59,390 nucleotides of DNA from Acidimicrobiia bacterium (GCA_029210695.1 JARGFH010000022.1:1-59390), one strand, 5' to 3'. Shown: positions 8,693 to 16,474, counted from the stretch's first letter. The notes: generated by a model not told the origin, from the sequence alone. Numbers and translations are program-made.

Positions 8693-9315
8693 CGGTTGCC
8701 TCCTTGTGTGAATCGTTGGAATCTCGGATGGTCATACAGCCGTTGGGCGATGCGCCGGTAGACGTAGGTCACGCCCGGTGGCGAGAGGTCGAACTCGTTG
8801 GCGAGCGAGTCCCTGCTTCGCTCGCCGGTGTGTAGCCCGAGGAAGATGGTTCGGTCTCGATCGTCAAGAAGCTCATGCGCGAGCTTGATGAGTTCGAGCT
8901 GTTGAGCGGTGGCAAAGAACTGCTCTTCGAGGTCCGGCCCTGTCGCCGCAATCCCTTCAAAGAGGGAACGACCCAGTGTTCCGTCCGCGCCCTCTGGTCC
9001 GGGATTATCGCCGGACACCATCGTGAGCTTGGGCCGGTGCCTTGTGGCGCGCAGCCACGCCTGCCCGTCGCGTAGGGCACCCTTGGTCTTGTTCGTCGCG
9101 ATTCCGAACGCCACCGCCTCCCAGCTCTCAGTGACCTGCTCCGGCGGTTTAGTGAGCAGCGCCTTGAGGCACTCGCTGAGGATGTCCTCAGTGCTGTGCC
9201 CGCCCTGAATCTGGAGTTCAGCAACCGGATCGCCAATCACTCGGGCGACGCCGGATCCAGTTCGTCGGCGCCGTGGCGCGTTCCGACGAATCACCCTGTG
9301 GATCTGTGCCCACAT
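8689..9315 (-). CDS. ECF-like RNA polymerase sigma-factor homologue
   Basis: This 208-residue protein has two sigma-70 regions. A region-2-like helix pair lies at about 40-85 ('STEDILSECLKALLTKP', 'SWEAVAFGIATNKT'). A region-4-like HTH lies at about 145-200 ('LLDDRDRTIFLGLHTGERS', 'SLANEFDLSPPGVTYVYRR'). The -10-binding region is degenerate, so it may be a sigma-like regulator rather than a full sigma. ATG 9315 is the first in-frame start after a double stop, with no strong ribosome site. It heads the operon and is divergent from the ubiquitin-like operon across 213 nt containing an inverted repeat. Confidence 0.65.
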   Translation of the reverse strand: MWAQIHRVIRRNAPRRRRTGSGVARVIGDPVAELQIQGGHSTEDILSECLKALLTKPPEQVTESWEAVAFGIATNKTKGALRDGQAWLRATRHRPKLTMVSGDNPGPEGADGTLGRSLFEGIAATGPDLEEQFFATAQQLELIKLAHELLDDRDRTIFLGLHTGERSRDSLANEFDLSPPGVTYVYRRIAQRLYDHPRFQRFTQGGNR

Positions 9316-9427
9316 GACGTCGACGATCAGCTCAAGGCGCTCCAGGTCGTCTTCGAGCGGATGCCGCGGTAGTGGGTGAGGGCGGTGGATTCATCATCTG
9401 CTGGTCTAACTGTCGCGACCCGACTCG

Positions 9428-9459
9428 AAAAAGAAAGCGATTCGATCAACTTTCTTTTT
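9428..9459. promoter_or_regulatory. Perfect 10-bp inverted repeat between divergent operons
   Basis: AAAAAGAAAG (9428-9437) and CTTTCTTTTT (9450-9459) are exact reverse complements with a 12-nt loop. They stand between the sigma-like/ATPase operon and the ubiquitin-like operon. An operator controlling both is the favoured reading. A hairpin with a T-run that attenuates the rightward transcript is the alternative. Confidence 0.55.
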
Positions 9460-9528
9460 GGTGTCTGGCCGCGACGTACACAGTGAGCCGCCCGCTCAAG
9501 AGAACAGACGACGAGAAGGAGTATCGCC

Positions 9529-9783
9529 ATGAACGACACCACCGTGTCAGAGATGAACCATGAGGTGCGATTTAGCATCGACGGCCAGCCATACAGCACC
9601 TGTGACCGCCGCCAGCCCGCGGCGGACTTGCTCCGGCTCGCTGGCCTCGACCCGAGCCTGTTCGATCTCGGAGAGGTGCGGGGCTCCAGCCCCGGAACCC
9701 GCCGTTACTCAGACGACGAGATCGTCAAGATCCGGCCGAGCGCTCGTTTCGTGTCCATCCGTGAACGCGCCGACGTGGCCTAG
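9529..9783 (+). CDS. Bacterial ubiquitin-like protein (multiubiquitin-domain type)
   Basis: This is an 84-residue protein with one beta-grasp-like domain of the Multiubiquitin kind: 'VRFSIDGQPYS', 'AADLLRLAGLDPSLFDL', 'DDEIVKIRPSARFVSI'. These correspond to the 'Ngk.y', 'LlalAGl.p..y.L' and 'rF.tv' positions of that family. ATG 9529 follows AAGGAG by 8 nt. It is the first gene of the operon with the E2-like and JAB-E1 genes. The C-terminus is 'RERADVA', without a terminal glycine or Gly-Gly, so activation by canonical E1 chemistry would need processing or is absent. Its only cysteine is at residue 25. Confidence 0.75.
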   Translation: MNDTTVSEMNHEVRFSIDGQPYSTCDRRQPAADLLRLAGLDPSLFDLGEVRGSSPGTRRYSDDEIVKIRPSARFVSIRERADVA

Positions 9784-10137
9784 ATGATGAGCGACGGGGT
9801 CGACGACTTCATCGAACGGGTGACCAGATTGGGTCTCGACCCCGTGGCCGATGGCCAACTGGTCATCTACAAGATCGAACCCGTCGACGGAGCCCACATC
9901 GGTGCCACGGTCCTCACGGGTGTCGCAATCGAGGAGCTCTCCAGGTGGCCGCTGGTACCTCCCCATTGGATCCACCTCCCAGCACCCGTCGAGTTCGCCC
10001 ACACCAACAGCCGGCCCTCTCCTCGTTCGGGATGGACCATGCATAGCCGTCAGATCACACGCTGGGGTCAAGACCCCGACCCCGGCGTAGGTTGGGTCGG
10101 CCACGTTCGCGGGGTCATCGGGGCAGCCACAGGATGA
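9784..10137 (+). CDS. E2/UBC-like protein (prokaryotic E2 family E type), cysteine-free
   Basis: This is a 117-residue protein. The landmarks 'WPLVPPHWIHLP' (about 54-65), 'FAHTNS' and 'GWTMHSRQITRW', followed by 'GWVGHVRG', match the pattern I know for Prok-E2_E. The predicted protein contains no cysteine at all, so the thioester of a classical E2 cannot form on it. It starts directly after the Ubl stop codon (ATG 9784 or 9787) and overlaps the JAB-E1 gene by 4 nt. It could act as a scaffold presenting the Ubl to the fused E1/JAB enzyme. Confidence 0.75.
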   Translation: MMSDGVDDFIERVTRLGLDPVADGQLVIYKIEPVDGAHIGATVLTGVAIEELSRWPLVPPHWIHLPAPVEFAHTNSRPSPRSGWTMHSRQITRWGQDPDPGVGWVGHVRGVIGAATG

Positions 10138-11642
10138 CCCGCGCCACCTCCGTCGCCTTGACCGGAGCGACCCACGCCCGTCTATGCGAACACTTGCTCC
10201 GTGACGATGGCCAGGAGGACCTCTGCCTAGCTACCTACCGAGCCTCTTCAGGCCGCAACCGTGCGACGGCGATCCTGCGAGATGTCATCCTCCCTCAGCC
10301 CGGCGAACGAGACGTTCACGGCAACGTCACCTTCACCGGCGAGTACGTGCTGCGAGCAACCGAGATCGCAGCACGTACTCAAGGTGGCATCGTCGTGTTA
10401 CACAGCCACCCTGGCGCCACCCGATGGCAGTCGATGAGCGGCCCCGACCGCGACGCCGAAAGCTCGTACGCCAACCTGGCCCGTGAACTCACCGGACTGC
10501 CCCTCGTCGGAATGACCCTCGCCGGCCGCGACCGGACATGGTCTGCACGCCACTGGGACACCGGCGTCGGACGAGACATCGCCGCCAGCCCCGCTCACAA
10601 CGTTCGGGTCATCGGTGCCACACTCGACATCTCATGGAATGACCGTGCCGTTCCCGCTCCTCGTACCACAGGACAGCACCGGAGGACCGTCAGTTGCTGG
10701 GGCGAAGAGGTGCAGGCGGATCTGGCACGTCGAAGGGTTCTGGTCGTAGGCGTTGGGAGTGTCGGCCTCGACGTTGCCGTTCGACTCGCCGCGTCCGGGC
10801 TGACCTCGATCACCGTTATGGATTTCGACATCGTGAAGGAACACAACCTCGACCGGCTGATCGGTGCGACGCGACGCGACGTAGCGCTCCGCCGCGCCAA
10901 GACTCACGTTGTGGGGCGGGAGGCACGCCGCAACTCCACCGCCGCGAACGCCCGAATTGAGATCTCGAACCTGAGCATCTGTGAACCCGAAGGCCTCGCG
11001 GTAGCACTCGACCACGACGTCATCTTTTGCTGCGTCGACCGGCCATGGCCTCGAGCCGTCCTCAACGGCATCGCCTACAGCGACCTCATCCCTGTGGTCG
11101 ATGGCGGCGTCGCCGTTGACACCATGCCAAGCGGAACACTTCGCAACGCGACCTGGCGATCCCACGTTGTCGCCCCAGGACGGCCGTGCCTCCTCTGCAA
11201 TCGACAACTCGACGCCGCCCAGGTCGCCCTCGACATGGACGGCCTGCTCGACGATCCTGACTACATCGCTGGTCGAGCCGGCCACCCGAATCAACCAGCC
11301 GGTCAGAACGTCGCCATGGTGTCGATTAACGCTGCGGCGAGCCTCTTGGCCCAGTACATCAGTCTCAGTGTCGGTCCCGCCGGCATGGGCGACCCTGGAC
11401 CACTCCAATACCTCCTGAGCACTCACGAGTTGCTGCACCTCGATCACCCGTCGAACCCGCACTGTCCCTACGAAGCAGCTGAAGCCGAAGGCAACAAACG
11501 CACGCCCCTCGTTGGAGCCCACTCCGCCGCCGACCATCTCCGCGCCAGCCACGGTTCTGACTTGCCTCTGAAAGTCAGAGCACTTCGCCTCGTCGACGAT
11601 CGTGTCGACTCGATCGAGCGTTGGCTCGATCGCCGCGCGTGA
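10134..11642 (+). CDS. JAB/JAMM isopeptidase - ThiF/E1-like adenylyltransferase fusion
   Basis: This is a 502-residue fusion. The N-terminal half has a JAMM zinc site: Glu28, 'HSHP' with His90 and His92, then Ser102 and Asp105 in 'MSGPD'. The second half is an E1/ThiF Rossmann domain: GxGxxG at 206-211, Asp230/Asp232 and 'NLDRL' (238-242). A CxxC at 352-355 and a lone Cys444 may be zinc ligands. Known relatives combine removal or trimming of a ubiquitin-like protein with its adenylation. Its ATG overlaps the E2-like stop. Both enzyme motifs look intact, in contrast to the Ubl and E2-like partners. Confidence 0.88.
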   Translation: MTRATSVALTGATHARLCEHLLRDDGQEDLCLATYRASSGRNRATAILRDVILPQPGERDVHGNVTFTGEYVLRATEIAARTQGGIVVLHSHPGATRWQSMSGPDRDAESSYANLARELTGLPLVGMTLAGRDRTWSARHWDTGVGRDIAASPAHNVRVIGATLDISWNDRAVPAPRTTGQHRRTVSCWGEEVQADLARRRVLVVGVGSVGLDVAVRLAASGLTSITVMDFDIVKEHNLDRLIGATRRDVALRRAKTHVVGREARRNSTAANARIEISNLSICEPEGLAVALDHDVIFCCVDRPWPRAVLNGIAYSDLIPVVDGGVAVDTMPSGTLRNATWRSHVVAPGRPCLLCNRQLDAAQVALDMDGLLDDPDYIAGRAGHPNQPAGQNVAMVSINAAASLLAQYISLSVGPAGMGDPGPLQYLLSTHELLHLDHPSNPHCPYEAAEAEGNKRTPLVGAHSAADHLRASHGSDLPLKVRALRLVDDRVDSIERWLDRRA

Positions 11643-11711
11643 TCCATCGCCGGAGATGAAGGGATTGGGGGTCTTCAGACAGGGTGGCTCGCGCCCGACT
11701 GACAGGCTTGG

Positions 11712-11951
11712 GTGACCTTCTGCTCGCATTGCGCGAGCCCGTTCAATCTCGAGCGCCTGACGCTCAGGTCGCGTCCATCGGCGCCGACCAGCCCGATAGC
11801 GCCCACCTGCCTGATCTGTCAGGCAGCTACCACAAGACTGACGACGATCGCGAGGCCTGCCAAGATGACTGTTGCGCGTTGCATTCGAGCCAACTCCCTC
11901 GGCTCACGATCCAACGAGAAGGACGAACGTGAAGCTCTGCTACGTCGATGA
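11712..11951 (+). CDS. Possible small zinc-ribbon protein next to the ubiquitin-like operon
   Basis: This is a 79-codon frame starting at GTG 11712. It begins 'MTFCSHC' and has a second pair in 'TCLICQ' about 27 residues later, giving CxxC...CxxC as in a zinc ribbon. Third codon positions are mostly G/C over the first 50 codons, which favours a real gene. It overlaps the DUF3800 start by 23 nt. No known family is recognised. A competing frame from 11684 exists and cannot be excluded. Confidence 0.35.
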   Translation: MTFCSHCASPFNLERLTLRSRPSAPTSPIAPTCLICQAATTRLTTIARPAKMTVARCIRANSLGSRSNEKDEREALLRR

Positions 11952-12744
11952 GACCGGCACAGATGGCAAGAGCCCGGCCGTCGTGATGGTCGGGATCATC
12001 GCCGACGCAGCTCGCATTCACAGGACTCGATCCGAGTTCCGCGCGATCTACGAGCGTTTGGAAGGCCTGCCGGATGGGACGATTCGGGAGTTGAAGTCGA
12101 CCGAGCTCTATCGGGGGAAAAGGCGCTGGGATGGGGTCGATGGACAACTCCGGCACCAGGCGATCGGCGACTTCTGCGATTGGCTCTGCGAAAGGAAACA
12201 TGACATCGCATTGGCTGCGCTGGACTACACCCGATTCGAGGGATCACCCCTCCACGATCAAGGCCTAGACCGTTGGGGCGCCGCTGCGCTTCACGTCGCC
12301 CTCCAAGTTCAGCGAGCGCACCAGGGCAAGAAGAAGAACAAGGGCAGCACTTTTCTCGTCTTTGATGAGAACAAGCAGAAGACGGACGCCCTAGCTCAGC
12401 TGCTCTACGAACCGCCAGCGTGGTCCGACACCTACTACGACCGTTCTGCGAAGAACGAGGCCCTTGACCAAATCATTGATACGGCTTTCTATGCCCAATC
12501 ACATCACGTAGGACTCGTGCAGGTCGCCGACCTTTTCGCGTTCCTGTTCAAGAGATACTCAGAGCTCTTGGACTATGGCCACGATGAAGACTTCCAGGGC
12601 GAGCGTGACAAGGTATCCGGATGGGTCAAAACCTTGAGCAGCAGACTGCTCCCGGCCGCACACCGCTGGCCGAAGAAACCGAAGAACGACCCTGCAAGAT
12701 GGTACGTCGACCTGGCTCCTGCAAGTCTCCGCGCTATCGGGTAG
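11929..12744 (+). CDS. DUF3800 protein (RNase H-like fold family)
   Basis: This is a 271-residue protein. DUF3800 hallmarks are the N-terminal 'CYVDETGT' acidic strand, 'LKSTELYRGK', 'FLVFDENKQK' and 'VQVADLFAFLFKRY'. The Asp/Glu residues at these places resemble an RNase H-type metal site. GTG 11929 with GAGAAGGA just upstream is preferred to the earlier in-frame starts because the conserved region starts at once. DUF3800 genes are often found in defence neighbourhoods; a nuclease role is inferred. It is downstream of the JAB-E1 gene, separated by about 286 nt that include the possible zinc-ribbon frame. Confidence 0.8.
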   Translation: MKLCYVDETGTDGKSPAVVMVGIIADAARIHRTRSEFRAIYERLEGLPDGTIRELKSTELYRGKRRWDGVDGQLRHQAIGDFCDWLCERKHDIALAALDYTRFEGSPLHDQGLDRWGAAALHVALQVQRAHQGKKKNKGSTFLVFDENKQKTDALAQLLYEPPAWSDTYYDRSAKNEALDQIIDTAFYAQSHHVGLVQVADLFAFLFKRYSELLDYGHDEDFQGERDKVSGWVKTLSSRLLPAAHRWPKKPKNDPARWYVDLAPASLRAIG

Positions 12745-12765
12745 CTCGGGCCAGTTGTATTGGCA

Positions 12766-13482
12766 CTACTCCGGAGTCTCTGCAACTCCCAACGCCAACC
12801 TCGATTCCGCACGATCGAGTAGCCGCATGAGCAGGTCAGCGAGGAACACGACCTCGGAAGCCTCGATCGGGTCGGTGTAGTCGACTTGGCGATGGCTCGG
12901 CGGGTTCTTGAACGTACCAATAGCTCCAGCGAACAACTCCATAACACCAACCCGTTCCCCCGGATCCAGATTGGGGTCGCTGAGTGGACCACCATCGTTC
13001 TTGAAGGCTTCGCGCATCAACTTCACGCCGATGAGCGCCGAGTCCGCGTCGGCCAGCTCCCGGACCCGGATCTCCACCTCGCGCATGGCAGCGAAGGCTG
13101 CGAGCTCGTACTCCCCCAGAAGGAACTGTGATCGAACTTTTGTCAACAGGTGGTGCAAGTCCTCGTGGAGCCGCTCTGCTGCGTTGACACGACGGAGACC
13201 TTCTTCGAGAACGGACTGACCGAGTCGCGTGACGAATACTGCCTCGCTCCCCGACTGACCCGGAGTGCCGCGGGCAATCAACCCCTTGGCGACGAGCCAG
13301 TTGACCGCTTCCACAAGGCAACGCTGGGCTGGCACGCTGACGCCACGTTGTGCAGCACCCTTGACAAAGTTGCCCGAGTGCCACTCGCCAGTCTCCTCTA
13401 GATGCGCCAACACCACCAGACCCAACCGATCGATCGACAAGGAACACAGCTGATCGTCCGCGAGGGTCGTAAGTTCGCTCAT
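12766..13482 (-). CDS. TIGR02391-type (Ymh) protein with N-terminal winged-helix-like segment
   Basis: This is a 238-residue protein. The C-terminal half ('AAFAAMREVEIRVREL', 'LMREAFKNDGGPLSDP', 'LFAGAIGTFKNPPSHR') fits the TIGR02391 family, small proteins common on plasmids and defence islands. The first 90 residues look like a helix-turn-helix that reads 'LVEAVNWLVAKGLIARG'. Its biochemical role is unknown; relatives are sometimes discussed as abortive-infection-like proteins. It converges on the DUF3800 gene with 21 nt between them and stands alone. ATG 13482 is the first start of the frame. Confidence 0.7.
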   Translation of the reverse strand: MSELTTLADDQLCSLSIDRLGLVVLAHLEETGEWHSGNFVKGAAQRGVSVPAQRCLVEAVNWLVAKGLIARGTPGQSGSEAVFVTRLGQSVLEEGLRRVNAAERLHEDLHHLLTKVRSQFLLGEYELAAFAAMREVEIRVRELADADSALIGVKLMREAFKNDGGPLSDPNLDPGERVGVMELFAGAIGTFKNPPSHRQVDYTDPIEASEVVFLADLLMRLLDRAESRLALGVAETPE

Positions 13483-13562
13483 CCAGCCCCAAGCTACCTG
13501 CCCCGGAAGGGTGATTGCGCGGCGATTGCCGGGCTATCCGATCAATGACCTTCATCCTGCGG

Positions 13563-13608
13563 TGTCACTCAGTTGACAGGGCTGCTGACACTCTGCTGAC
13601 AGGGTCGG
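13563..13608 (+). promoter_or_regulatory. Two tandem 23-bp repeats before the transfer operon (site A)
   Basis: Units run 13563-13585 and 13586-13608. The second reads TGACACTCTGCTGACAGGGT plus CGG, close to the element-wide consensus TGACACTCTGGTGAAAGGGT. Eighteen to nineteen nt after the GGGTC is a purine start point candidate near 13625, and the gene at 13651 has its own GAGAGGAG ribosome site, so this would be a short-leader transcript. Confidence 0.7.
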
Positions 13609-13650
13609 CGCGGAATCTAGCTCTCGTGAAGTGCACGAGAGGAGCGGCCT

Positions 13651-14400
13651 GTGGGGCCGAGACCCCCAGCGAGAGCGGCGGACACTGAACTGATTCGTCG
13701 GCTTGATGCGGAGTGGCGGATCCTGTCCCACTCGCGCTGGTTGCGAGATCGACTTGGGGCATGGGAAATCGACGATGACCGGCTGTCGTTCGATGACGGT
13801 GACCAGCTCGTCGCCGCCGCTCAGAGGCGAGATGCTCAGGGTTGGGCCGAGAGGGATGAGATCCTGGCCGCTCTTCTCGTACGAGCCACCGACGACGGAC
13901 TGGCCAAACGAGTCGCGCTCCAGGTGGTACTTCCGGGTTTGAAGAGCCTTATCAACGGAATCCGCGGCTGGGATGTCGAAGAACGAGCTGCCCGGGTCGT
14001 GGCGACGGCGTTGGACGCCATCTCCTGGTGCGCTACCGAGCCGGCAGGAACGCCACCGAGTTTTCGGATCTACGTGAACACGAGGCGCCGAGTCCTGCGC
14101 GCAGCGGTCCGTACTCGGTCGGAACCGGTGGTGTTCGTCGACGACTACAGGCACCTCGATGTTGGCGAGGAGAGCACCGACGGCCCGTCCGAAGAGCAGG
14201 AGGTTGAGCAACTCGTCGAGTGGGTTCGACAGCGGGGGCGGGTTCGGGAGGATGCGGCTCGCCTTGTAGTGATGACCCGGGTCGCCGGGGTTTCGGTCGA
14301 TGAACTGGCCGCCGCTGACAACGTCGATCCCCAGACGCTGCGACAGCGGCGACTGCGTGCCGAGTGTCGCGTTCGCCAAGCCCTGACCCTGGCTCGATGA
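13651..14400 (+). CDS. Sigma-factor-like regulator heading the transfer operon
   Basis: This is a 249-residue protein. The C-terminal 70 residues ('REDAARLVVMTRVAGVSVD', 'LAAADNVDPQTLRQRR') form a sigma region 4-type HTH. The central part ('LPGLKSLINGIRG', 'RVVATALDAISW', 'FRIYVNTRRRVLR') resembles a region-2 arrangement. Such proteins are found at the start of actinobacterial conjugation clusters. GTG 13651 follows GAGAGGAG by 8 nt. It is first in the transfer operon and downstream of two copies of the 23-bp repeat, so it may control that repeat or be controlled through it. Direct proof is lacking. Confidence 0.65.
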   Translation: MGPRPPARAADTELIRRLDAEWRILSHSRWLRDRLGAWEIDDDRLSFDDGDQLVAAAQRRDAQGWAERDEILAALLVRATDDGLAKRVALQVVLPGLKSLINGIRGWDVEERAARVVATALDAISWCATEPAGTPPSFRIYVNTRRRVLRAAVRTRSEPVVFVDDYRHLDVGEESTDGPSEEQEVEQLVEWVRQRGRVREDAARLVVMTRVAGVSVDELAAADNVDPQTLRQRRLRAECRVRQALTLAR

Positions 14401-14505
14401 CCACATCAAGACCGAGAGTGTGTCGCGTCCCGCTCCTTCGCCCGCCCCTTATGCCAGCGATAGGCCATGAAGTCCGACCCCGACCACCGACCGAATGGAG
14501 GAAAC

Positions 14506-14826
14506 ATGCAAGCTCTTTCACAGCAACCCGACCGGAAACTCGGACGAAGCGTCACCCCGCCGGACGGTGACGCCCGCGCGCTGACCGAGGTCGAGCTGGA
14601 CGGTCAGATCCGAGCCGGCTGGGGCATCTGGTGTGATCTGCTCGACGATCTCCTGAGTACTGGCGGGATGCTGCCGTCCCGTGAACTGGCCGGCCGGGTG
14701 GTGGGCTTCTTCGAGGACGGCTACTGGCGAGCCGAGGACGCCCGAGTCGAGGCGTTGCGCCGTCAGATGGCTTCCCAACACATCCGACGACGCCGTGTGA
14801 CCGATCGGTCGAGAGGGATCCGATGA
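14506..14826 (+). CDS. Small hypothetical protein of the transfer operon
   Basis: This is a 106-residue soluble protein starting at ATG 14506, placed there by the GGAGGAAAC ribosome site; the frame opens earlier without one. It has a central helix ('IRAGWGIWCDLLDDLL') and a basic, Arg-rich C-terminus ('QHIRRRRVTDR'), which suits nucleic-acid or membrane-surface contact. I do not recognise a family. It overlaps the TcpC-like gene by 4 nt and so is part of the conjugation operon. Confidence 0.65.
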   Translation: MQALSQQPDRKLGRSVTPPDGDARALTEVELDGQIRAGWGIWCDLLDDLLSTGGMLPSRELAGRVVGFFEDGYWRAEDARVEALRRQMASQHIRRRRVTDRSRGIR

Positions 14827-15752
14827 CTACCCAAGGTAACGAGGTGTACACCGGAGACCGGCACTCTCGGCGAAGCTTCACCCCGGCGCTGACCATCCGA
14901 ATCCTGTATTTCGCCCTATGGCTGCTAGTGCTGTCGGGTCCGGTCGCAGCCCTCCTCGTTGCAGCGCAGGTGTCGTCACTCAGCAAGCGAATCGACGTCG
15001 TGGATGGGCGGGCTGAAGCGGAGCCGGCTCCCGACACCGCTGGAGCTGAGGGTTTCGCCGAGCTCTTCATCGCCGCCTACCTCGGTGCCGGAGAGAATTC
15101 AACCGATTCGCTCGGTCCCTTCCTGGACAACGTTTCGTTGGATGGAGTTGAGAGCGGATCGTGGTCGGCGACGAGGACGACGAGCCTCGGCGCCTCGGAG
15201 GTCTCCCCTGGCTACTACGCGGTGAGGGTGGCTGCGGAGGTTGTTGGCGCCGGAAGCGATGCCGACGGGCAGCCCGTGTGGGTTCCGGCAGGCACCCGTT
15301 TCTACTCGGTTGGTGTGGCCGAGACGCCAACTGGGTGGGCAGTCACCGGCTTACCCACATTGATTCCGGCACCCGCCCGCGTCACTGTCCCGGACCTGCT
15401 GATTGATCGCCTTGACGGACTCGATGCGACACCAGGTCTGGAGGAGATGCTGTCGCGCTTCCTGGCTGCCTTCCTAGCCGGGGATGGCGAGCTGGCCCGG
15501 TACACCTCCCCGTCCTCGCCCATCGTTCCGATCCAGCCAGCGCCATTTTTGAGTGTCGAGATCCTCGAGGCCGGGATGGCCGAAGCGTCGGGCGGCCTGT
15601 CCGAGGTGGCGGTGGTTGTTCGGGCGACTGATATCGCCGGCCGGGCCCAGATTCTCGAATACGCCCTCGTAGTCGAACAGCGGGACGGGCGGTGGGAGGT
15701 ATCTGAGCTCTTGCCGGCACCACCCCTGGCAACGCTCCAAGAAGGCAGTTGA
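14823..15752 (+). CDS. tcpC: TcpC/VirB8-like conjugal transfer protein
   Basis: This 309-residue bitopic membrane protein has a short cytoplasmic tail, one transmembrane helix (about 27-50, 'FALWLLVLSGPVAALLVAA'), and an extracellular part made of two similar alpha+beta segments (about 70-180 and 195-300). This is the layout of TcpC with two NTF2-like domains, the Gram-positive counterpart of VirB8 that scaffolds the transfer channel. The spacing and overlap with the neighbours, plus TcpE and VirB4 downstream, support the call. Sequence identity to known TcpC cannot be judged here. Confidence 0.7.
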   Translation: MTTQGNEVYTGDRHSRRSFTPALTIRILYFALWLLVLSGPVAALLVAAQVSSLSKRIDVVDGRAEAEPAPDTAGAEGFAELFIAAYLGAGENSTDSLGPFLDNVSLDGVESGSWSATRTTSLGASEVSPGYYAVRVAAEVVGAGSDADGQPVWVPAGTRFYSVGVAETPTGWAVTGLPTLIPAPARVTVPDLLIDRLDGLDATPGLEEMLSRFLAAFLAGDGELARYTSPSSPIVPIQPAPFLSVEILEAGMAEASGGLSEVAVVVRATDIAGRAQILEYALVVEQRDGRWEVSELLPAPPLATLQEGS

Positions 15753-15778
15753 ACGAATCCAGTGAGAGGAAGGAACAA

Positions 15779-16042
15779 ATGATTGAGACAGCAGAGACCG
15801 TGGTTGGGAACTTGACCAATCTGGCGATCGGGGCGGCGGTGTTGGTCGCTATCGGCATGATCTTGTGGTCGTGGCTGGTGAAGCGGACCGTGTCGGCGGT
15901 GATCGGGGTGATCATCCTGGCCGCCATTGTCCTGTTCGCTATCAACGCCACCGACTGGCTACAGAACAAGGTGGCTGAGGACGTCGGCGCCCTCGCCCCG
16001 CCCGCTCACACAGTCGTCGTGACGATCGACGGGTCGCTGTAG
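15779..16042 (+). CDS. Small two-helix membrane protein of the transfer channel
   Basis: This is an 87-residue protein with two hydrophobic helices ('LAIGAAVLVAIGMILWSW' and 'VIGVIILAAIVLFAINA') and a polar C-terminus. ATG 15779 is preferred to the TTG at 15749 because AGAGGAAGGA sits 7 nt upstream of it. It is placed between TcpC and TcpE genes, where actinobacterial clusters commonly encode a small VirB2/VirB3-sized membrane subunit. The exact role is unknown. Confidence 0.7.
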   Translation: MIETAETVVGNLTNLAIGAAVLVAIGMILWSWLVKRTVSAVIGVIILAAIVLFAINATDWLQNKVAEDVGALAPPAHTVVVTIDGSL

Positions 16043-16474
16043 GTGGCGGCGATGGACTTCGACGTCTATCACTCGTACACCCAGGCTCTCCGTCACCCGG
16101 TGATTATCGGCCACGTTGCCGGTTGGCGGCTCCCGTGGGCTCTTTCGGCTTCGCAGTTGGGGGCGGTCGCTGGGATGAGCGGGCTGCTGTTGGCGACCCG
16201 ACCTGTGTGGGCGCACCTCGGGGCGGTCGGGAACCTGGCCGTGTTCACGTTGTTGATTGCCGGGTCGGGGTGGGCGGTGAGGCATTGGAGGATCGAGGGT
16301 CGCTCCCCGTTCCTGGTCGCTGCCGGACTGGCCATGGTGATTCTGTCGCCTGGGTGCAGACACGGAGTCCGCAATGGGACGCCCGTCACGCTGGCACGAC
16401 CGACCCGCGGCAACCAAGTCGGCGTCGTGATGGTGCCCGCCCCGTTGGGTCTGGGGAGGCGGGCGGATGGGTAA
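16043..16474 (+). CDS. tcpE: TcpE-like conjugal transfer membrane protein
   Basis: This 143-residue protein opens with 'DVYHSYTQALRHPVIIGHV', a TcpE-type amphipathic start, then two or three membrane helices ('WALSASQLGAVAGMSGLLLA', 'NLAVFTLLIAGSGWA', 'PFLVAAGLAMVILS'). TcpE is a small membrane subunit of Gram-positive type IV secretion channels. GTG 16043 or ATG 16052 may be the start; GTG directly follows the previous stop. It overlaps the VirB4 gene by 8 nt. Confidence 0.7.
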   Translation: MAAMDFDVYHSYTQALRHPVIIGHVAGWRLPWALSASQLGAVAGMSGLLLATRPVWAHLGAVGNLAVFTLLIAGSGWAVRHWRIEGRSPFLVAAGLAMVILSPGCRHGVRNGTPVTLARPTRGNQVGVVMVPAPLGLGRRADG

